DNA of 10,072 nucleotides from positions 1 to 10,072 of the forward strand of contig DAIUBN010000113.1 in the NCBI GenBank assembly GCA_036846645.1, written 5' to 3'. Within the stretch, counting starts at the first letter, position 1, and each line of letters starts with the position of its first letter. The notes beneath the pieces were generated by a model that saw only the letters and a list, made by a program, of their open reading frames with translations, did not search any database and had not been told where the DNA came from. Shown here piece after piece: positions 6,256 to 10,072 of the stretch. The DNA comes from JAAYUD01 sp036846645 (GTDB lineage: Bacteria > Bacteroidota > Bacteroidia > Bacteroidales > Bacteroidaceae). The position numbers and the translations under genes are program-made.

Positions 6256-7353
6256 ATGATGAACAAAAAAATTGCTTTAATTCTTGGGTTATCTGCTTGT
6301 GCACTGGTTCAGGTGTCGGCTCAATACAATAAATTTTTTAATAAGGACGGCGCAAAGTCGGCTTATGGTGTTCAATATGTATTGCCAAAGACGTATCTCG
6401 ATATTCAGCTCACAGAGAAGAAAACAGTTTTCACGCCTGGAGAACTTTGTCAATATGCCGAACGTTATCTGAAACTTACTGATGTTCCTACCGAGGCATC
6501 GACGAGATGGACTTTTAAAAGTGCGAAGATGATACTCAATTCTCGTCCCGATAGTTCTAAAGTATTTTTTGTCCCGATGAGCGAGAAGATTACCGCTCCG
6601 TTAATGGAACTTACTTCTGATGGCGTAGTGAAATCTATCAATATGTCGCTACAACCCGCAGTAACAACTTCTGATAATGTAGCAGCTGCTCAGGTAGTAG
6701 TGAAAGAAGAAAAAGGCATCGATCCGCATTCTTTATTATCTGAAGAGATATTGATGGCAGGCTCCACAGCTAAGATGGCTGAACTGATTGCCAAAGAAAT
6801 CTATAATATTCGCGATAGCCGTAGCTCGCTGATCAAGGGCGAAGCTGATAATCTACCAAAGGATGGAGCACAGCTCAAACTGATGCTCGACAATCTCAAT
6901 GCTCAAGAAAAGGCACTCACTTCAATGTTCACCGGAACTTATAAGTACGAAGAAAAAACGGTGACAGTGCCCGTCGAGATATCGGAGATGAAAGATAAAG
7001 TGGTATTCCGCTTTTCGGATGCTTTCGGATTGGTAGACAAAGATGATTTGAGCGGTCGCCCCTTCTTGATGACGATTCAAAAAGTTGAGACTACAGATTT
7101 GCAGGCTCAGAATGAGGATAAAAAGAAAAAGGAAGAGAACGAAGGTGTTGCATATAATTTGCCTGGCAGAGCACTGATTGCTCTAGCTGATGGCAACAAT
7201 CAAGTCGCTTCTGCCGATTTCCAAGCTACTCAGTTTGGTAGTGTAGGCTATCTAGCTCCTACCTTATTTAATAAGAAGACAACGGTTAGTGTACGTTTCG
7301 ACCCAATGACAGGTGCTTTACTCAAGATAGATAGGACAGATTTAGGGAAATAA
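6256..7353 (+). CDS. Secreted DUF4831-like protein of unknown function
   Basis: The 365-residue product starts with a clear signal peptide (MMNKK, then a hydrophobic run ending VSAQ near residue 23), so it is exported; no Cys follows the cleavage region, so it is not an obvious lipoprotein. Two ATG codons overlap at 6256 and 6259, and either could be used. The mature part opens with a YGVQYVLPKTYLDIQL segment and a PGELCQYAERYLKLTDV segment, which I recognise as the pattern of the Bacteroidetes family DUF4831; this is from memory of the family, not a search. A charged linker (NEDKKKKEENEG, about residue 286) separates a beta-rich C-terminal part. No catalytic motif is apparent. It lies 31 bp after nnr and 21 bp before the phosphoesterase gene, so it is probably cotranscribed with both. 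A structural or envelope role is possible but nothing here shows it. Confidence 0.8.
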   Translation: MMNKKIALILGLSACALVQVSAQYNKFFNKDGAKSAYGVQYVLPKTYLDIQLTEKKTVFTPGELCQYAERYLKLTDVPTEASTRWTFKSAKMILNSRPDSSKVFFVPMSEKITAPLMELTSDGVVKSINMSLQPAVTTSDNVAAAQVVVKEEKGIDPHSLLSEEILMAGSTAKMAELIAKEIYNIRDSRSSLIKGEADNLPKDGAQLKLMLDNLNAQEKALTSMFTGTYKYEEKTVTVPVEISEMKDKVVFRFSDAFGLVDKDDLSGRPFLMTIQKVETTDLQAQNEDKKKKEENEGVAYNLPGRALIALADGNNQVASADFQATQFGSVGYLAPTLFNKKTTVSVRFDPMTGALLKIDRTDLGK

Positions 7354-7374
7354 TCCCTACAATATAAATTTATC

Positions 7375-8394
7375 ATGAAGAAATCTAATTTTTTATTTCA
7401 ATTTTTGGTAGTGGCACTCTTGTCTATTGCCTTTGCGACTACTGCGGGTGCTCAACACAATAATAAACTGCGTTTCAAAACAGATGGTACATTCAAAATA
7501 GTTCAATTTACTGATACCCATATCGTGTGGAACGATTCTCGGTCGGATGTAGCATACGAATGTATCGATAAAGTGGTGAAATCAGAAAATCCTGATTTTA
7601 TTATTCTCACTGGAGATATTATTTATAGCGAACCGGCAATAGATAATTTCAAAAAGGTGATGAACTATGTATCTCAATACAAAATACCGTTTGCTTTTGT
7701 CTTCGGCAATCATGATCATCAGTTTAATGTAACCGATAGTGCGTTGTTGGCTTCAGTAAAGAATGTACCTTATAATATGACTACTACAGTTCCTGGCATC
7801 TCAGGAGATTGCAACTTCGATTTGCCGGTTTATGCTCCTAATGGAAAGAAGGTAGAAGCGGTGCTGTATGGATTGGACTCTCACAACGATTCTCGTCTAG
7901 GCAAGGTTGGTGTGAAGGGCTATGACTATATTTATCGCGACCAGATAGATTGGTATGCTCGCACTTCGAAAGGTTATACTCAGAAGAATAATGGTACCCC
8001 GTTGCCTTCGTTGGCATTCTTTCATATTCCACTCCCCGAATATTGGGATGCAGCTATCGACCCTGTAGCTATTCTTTATGGTAGCCGTCGCGAGCCGATG
8101 TGCAATCCTAAGTTGAATAGCGGTCTGTTCTGTGCGATGAAAGAACAAGGTGATGTGATGGGCATGTTCTGCGGCCACGACCATGATGACGACTATGCAG
8201 TAGCATATTATGGTGTACTACTGGCATACGGCCGTTTTTCGGGAGGCAATACCGAATATAATCATTTGAATTGTAACGGTGCCCGTATTATAGAGATGAA
8301 ACAAGGAGAACGCTCTTTCAAAACTTGGATTCGTCTGCGCAACGGGGCAGTGGAGCAAAGCACTGAATTTCCAAAAGACTATGTGAACAAATAA
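7375..8394 (+). CDS. Secreted calcineurin-like metallophosphoesterase (Dcr2/PAP29-like)
   Basis: The 339-residue product has a signal peptide (Lys-Lys start, hydrophobic 8-22, cleavage near AGAQ at 27) and the full set of dimetal phosphoesterase motifs. These are FTDTH (Asp47, His49), LTGD (Asp81), GNHDH (Asn112, His113), FFHIP (His217) and CGHDH (His268, His270). It should bind two metal ions in the periplasm or outside the cell and hydrolyse a phosphomonoester or diester. The opening FKIVQFTDTH and the overall order resemble the Dcr2/purple acid phosphatase 29-like subgroup, although its physiological substrate cannot be read from the sequence. The ATG lies 21 bp after the DUF4831-like gene, with no promoter between. 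A strong terminator follows 38 bp after the stop codon, making this the last gene of the operon. Confidence 0.92.
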   Translation: MKKSNFLFQFLVVALLSIAFATTAGAQHNNKLRFKTDGTFKIVQFTDTHIVWNDSRSDVAYECIDKVVKSENPDFIILTGDIIYSEPAIDNFKKVMNYVSQYKIPFAFVFGNHDHQFNVTDSALLASVKNVPYNMTTTVPGISGDCNFDLPVYAPNGKKVEAVLYGLDSHNDSRLGKVGVKGYDYIYRDQIDWYARTSKGYTQKNNGTPLPSLAFFHIPLPEYWDAAIDPVAILYGSRREPMCNPKLNSGLFCAMKEQGDVMGMFCGHDHDDDYAVAYYGVLLAYGRFSGGNTEYNHLNCNGARIIEMKQGERSFKTWIRLRNGAVEQSTEFPKDYVNK

Positions 8395-8431
8395 TTGAGA
8401 AGTTCTCTTATACCTTATATAATATAGGAAC

Positions 8432-8467
8432 AAAAAAAGATGTATCAAAATCGATACATCTTTTTTT
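8432..8467. terminator. Bidirectional intrinsic terminator
   Basis: A perfect 15-bp stem (8432-8446 with 8453-8467) encloses a 6-nt loop. The core is gatgtatc / gatacatc, flanked by seven A on the left and seven T on the right. The T-tract serves the upstream plus-strand operon and the A-tract serves spt on the minus strand, so convergent transcripts end here. Confidence 0.9.
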
Positions 8468-8472
8468 ATTAA

Positions 8473-8486
8473 TGGTAAGTGCTTAC
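8473..8486. repeat. Short dyad ggtaag-tg-cttacc
   Basis: Perfect 6-bp arms flank a 2-bp centre just past the spt stop codon. It could extend the terminator region or bind a dimeric protein; there is no further support for either. Confidence 0.3.
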
Positions 8487-8494
8487 CTAGCCGA

Positions 8495-9706
8495 TTAAAG
8501 CAGGTTGAGTTGTTTAAAGCACTTTATGAGTTTGTCGACAGCGAAGTCGATTTGTTCTTTAGAGTGAGTTGCCATCAGAGCTACACGAATCAGTGTATCT
8601 TCTGGAGCACATGCTGGCGGAATAACCGGATTAACAAATACACCTTCGTCAAAAGCCAACTTCGTTACCTTGAAGGTCTTTTCCATATCACGAACGTAGA
8701 GTGGAATGATTGGAGTCTCTGTATCGCCGATTTCGAAACCTGCGTCGCGGAAACATTTCAAAGCATAGTTCGTCAACTTCCAAAGATGTTCCATGCGTTC
8801 TGGTTCAGTCTTAATAATGTGGAGAGCTGCACGGGCTGCTGCTGTTGCGGCAGGAGTATTGCTGGCACTGAATATATAAGAACGAGCATTATGGCGAAGA
8901 TAGTTGATCACACACTTATCTGCTGCGATGAAGCCGCCGATAGATGCAAGTGATTTACTGAAAGTACCCATAATGAGGTCTACATCCTTAGTGAGTCCGA
9001 AGTGATTGCAAGTACCGCGTCCTTGTTTGCCAAGAACACCAAGGCCATGAGCCTCGTCTACCATAATAGAAGCATTATATTGTTTGCTTAGACGAACAAT
9101 ATCGGGCAGTTTAGCAATATCACCTTCCATACTGAACACGCCATCGACAACAATAAGTTTCACTGCTTCAGGTTCGCATTTCTTCAACTCTTTTTCGAGA
9201 GCTTCCATGTCATTGTGTTTGTACTTAAGGCAAGTAGCAAACGACAGACGGCGTCCGTCGACAATGGAAGCATGGTCGCGCTCATCGCAGATGATATAGT
9301 CACCACGTCCTGCAGCGCTAGAAATCACGCCCAAATTAACTTGAAAACCTGTAGAGAATGATATTGCATCTTCTTTGCCAACAAATTCTGCGAGTTCTTT
9401 TTCAAATTCTACATGCAGGTCTAGTGTACCGTTTAGAAAACGAGAACCTGCGCATCCTGTTCCGTATTTTCGTGTAGCTTCAATAGCAGCCTCTTTAATA
9501 CGAGGGTCATTGGTCAGTCCCATATAAGAGTTGGAACCAAACATTAGAACTTTCTTTCCACTCATGACAACCTCTGTGTCTTGAGCGCTATCAATGCAAC
9601 GAAAGTAAGGGTATACGCCCTTTGCCATCACTTGTTGAGGAAGGTCGTATTTAGATAACTTGTCTTGTAATAAACCCATGTATTTATCGTTAATTATGGC
9701 TGCCAT
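8495..9706 (-). CDS. spt: Serine palmitoyltransferase (PLP-dependent alpha-oxoamine synthase)
   Basis: The enzyme condenses L-serine with a long-chain acyl-CoA, releasing CO2 and giving 3-ketosphinganine, the first step of sphingolipid synthesis. The 403 residues are full length for the family. Visible motifs are MFGSNSYMGL (55-64), GSRFLNGTLDLH (87-98), DERDHASI (141-148, with His145 expected to stack on the cofactor), VDEAHGLG (216-223, with Asp217 and His220 as cofactor contacts) and GTFSKSLASIGGF (247-259, with Lys251 as the PLP Schiff-base lysine). The DLPQQVMAKGVYPYFR opening matches Bacteroides Spt closely and argues against the sister enzymes glycine C-acetyltransferase and AONS. The start at 9706 adds nine residues before MGLLQ, where I recall Bacteroides Spt beginning, so ATG 9679 is a real alternative. 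The gene is divergent from a lipid kinase and converges on the nnr operon at a shared terminator. Confidence 0.92.
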   Translation of the reverse strand: MAAIINDKYMGLLQDKLSKYDLPQQVMAKGVYPYFRCIDSAQDTEVVMSGKKVLMFGSNSYMGLTNDPRIKEAAIEATRKYGTGCAGSRFLNGTLDLHVEFEKELAEFVGKEDAISFSTGFQVNLGVISSAAGRGDYIICDERDHASIVDGRRLSFATCLKYKHNDMEALEKELKKCEPEAVKLIVVDGVFSMEGDIAKLPDIVRLSKQYNASIMVDEAHGLGVLGKQGRGTCNHFGLTKDVDLIMGTFSKSLASIGGFIAADKCVINYLRHNARSYIFSASNTPAATAAARAALHIIKTEPERMEHLWKLTNYALKCFRDAGFEIGDTETPIIPLYVRDMEKTFKVTKLAFDEGVFVNPVIPPACAPEDTLIRVALMATHSKEQIDFAVDKLIKCFKQLNLL

Positions 9707-9717
9707 CGTTTGGCAGC
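9699..9717 (-). promoter_or_regulatory. Hairpin overlapping the spt start codon
   Basis: The mRNA (minus strand) reads GCUGCC-AAACGAU-GGCAGC, a 6-bp GC-rich stem with a 7-nt loop. The upstream spt AUG (9706-9704) has its A and U in the loop and its G in the stem. An out-of-frame AUG at 9719-9717 begins a nine-codon frame (MLPNDGSHN) that runs over the spt start and ends at 9690. The structure could lower initiation at 9706 or favour the in-frame AUG at 9679. This is inferred from sequence alone. Confidence 0.4.
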
Positions 9718-9744
9718 ATGTTTATTTTCTTACTTTTGAAAGCG

Positions 9745-9779
9745 CAAAGATACTAAAAATTGTTTTTTATATTGCAAAA
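9745..9779 (-). promoter_or_regulatory. Bacteroidetes-type promoter of spt
   Basis: On the minus strand TATCTTTG (9752-9745) matches TAnnTTTG exactly, and TTTTG (9779-9775) lies 22 bp upstream, a slightly long spacer. Transcription would start near 9738, about 32 nt before the spt ATG. Confidence 0.6.
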
Positions 9780-9822
9780 TAGCGATTTTTTTTGCATAAC
9801 TTATAGATAGAACGCTTAAAAA

Positions 9823-9853
9823 TTCGATTTAATGGAAATATGTATTAATTTTG
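9823..9853 (+). promoter_or_regulatory. Probable promoter of the lipid kinase gene
   Basis: TAATTTTG (9846-9853) matches TAnnTTTG. TTCG (9823-9826), one base from TTTG, lies 19 bp upstream. Transcription would start near 9860, about 20 nt before the ATG. With the spt promoter it forms a divergent pair about 45 bp apart. Confidence 0.5.
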
Positions 9854-9880
9854 CCGGCTGAAACAGTTGACGATTGCGGA

Positions 9881-10072
9881 ATGAAGAAGATAGTTACTGT
9901 AATAGTAAATCCTATTTCCGGCACGAAGGATAAGGAAAGTATCAAGCGTATCATTACAGAGACGCTTGACGCAGAACGCTTTACTGTTAATGTGGTAACA
10001 ACGCTCTATGCAGGCCACGGTGCAGAGATAGCTGTTCTTGAAAAAGAAAAGCATACAGATGTTGTTGTTGCT
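9881..10072 (+). CDS. Diacylglycerol/sphingosine kinase-like lipid kinase (3'-truncated)
   Basis: An ATG at 9881 opens a frame that runs off the right edge after 64 codons. The product starts MKKIVTVIVNPISGTKDK, the first strand and NP-SG loop of the DAGK catalytic domain shared by YegS/BmrU, diacylglycerol kinases and sphingosine kinases. The TLYAGHGAEIA segment near residue 41 is the usual second element (compare T-x-x-x-GHA). The nucleotide-binding GGDGT motif would lie just beyond the window, so activity cannot be judged. Enzymes of this family phosphorylate a lipid hydroxyl at the inner membrane. Its divergent pairing with spt makes a sphingoid-base or diacylglycerol substrate attractive, but this is inferred from neighbourhood only. 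The short leader after the promoter at 9823-9853 supports this start. Confidence 0.85.
   Translation, partial: MKKIVTVIVNPISGTKDKESIKRIITETLDAERFTVNVVTTLYAGHGAEIAVLEKEKHTDVVVA

Noticed and set aside
8510..8953. Plus-strand frame of 147 codons inside spt
   Set aside because: It is antisense to conserved Spt sequence, with a Cys/Trp-rich composition typical of shadow frames.
9845..10054. Minus-strand frame opposite the lipid kinase start
   Set aside because: It overlaps the conserved DAGK N-terminus in antisense and has no recognisable features.

Overview
The window comes from a Bacteroidales bacterium, most likely Prevotella/Bacteroides-like. The evidence is several TTTG / TAnnTTTG promoters typical of the Bacteroidetes primary sigma factor, a Bacteroidetes-type serine palmitoyltransferase, a secreted protein resembling DUF4831, and a periplasmic-TPR sensor kinase. 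No rRNA, tRNA, CRISPR array, phage gene or intact transposase was seen. One run of exactly 100 N (4522-4621) marks an assembly gap.

Layout. (1) 2-1672 (+): the C-terminal ~556 residues of a GH3 beta-glucosidase of the ExoI type, cut by the left edge. (2) 1675-2028: a 354-bp non-coding element that starts 2 bp after the GH3 stop codon. It has 24-bp imperfect terminal inverted repeats beginning GGCTCTTC/GGTTCTTC and nested internal palindromes, and looks like a MITE-type element, possibly ISL3-related. (3) 2112-4280 (+): an orphan sensor histidine kinase with a signal peptide, periplasmic TPRs, a coiled coil, one membrane helix, HisKA and HATPase. It probably starts at TTG and has its own promoter. 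(4) 4279-4676: an array of 87-bp tandem repeats interrupted by the gap. The last, truncated copy supplies the -33 box of the next promoter. (5) 4713-8394 (+): a tightly spaced three-gene operon of nnr (NAD(P)HX epimerase/dehydratase), a secreted DUF4831-like protein and a secreted metallophosphoesterase. It is closed by a 15-bp stem terminator that works on both strands. (6) 8495-9706 (-): spt, serine palmitoyltransferase. (7) 9881-10072 (+): the first 64 residues of a diacylglycerol/sphingosine-kinase-like lipid kinase, divergent from spt and cut by the right edge.

How the genes relate. spt makes the sphingoid base, and the divergent lipid kinase could act on sphingoid or diacylglycerol lipids, so the right end looks like a lipid locus. 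The nnr operon pairs cytosolic cofactor repair with two exported proteins and has no obvious pathway logic. The kinase has no response regulator in the window.

The two signals that ordinary gene annotation does not explain are both intergenic: the foldable 354-bp element, whose hairpins show a compensatory base change and mutually exclusive pairings, and the 87-bp array that multiplies part of the nnr promoter.
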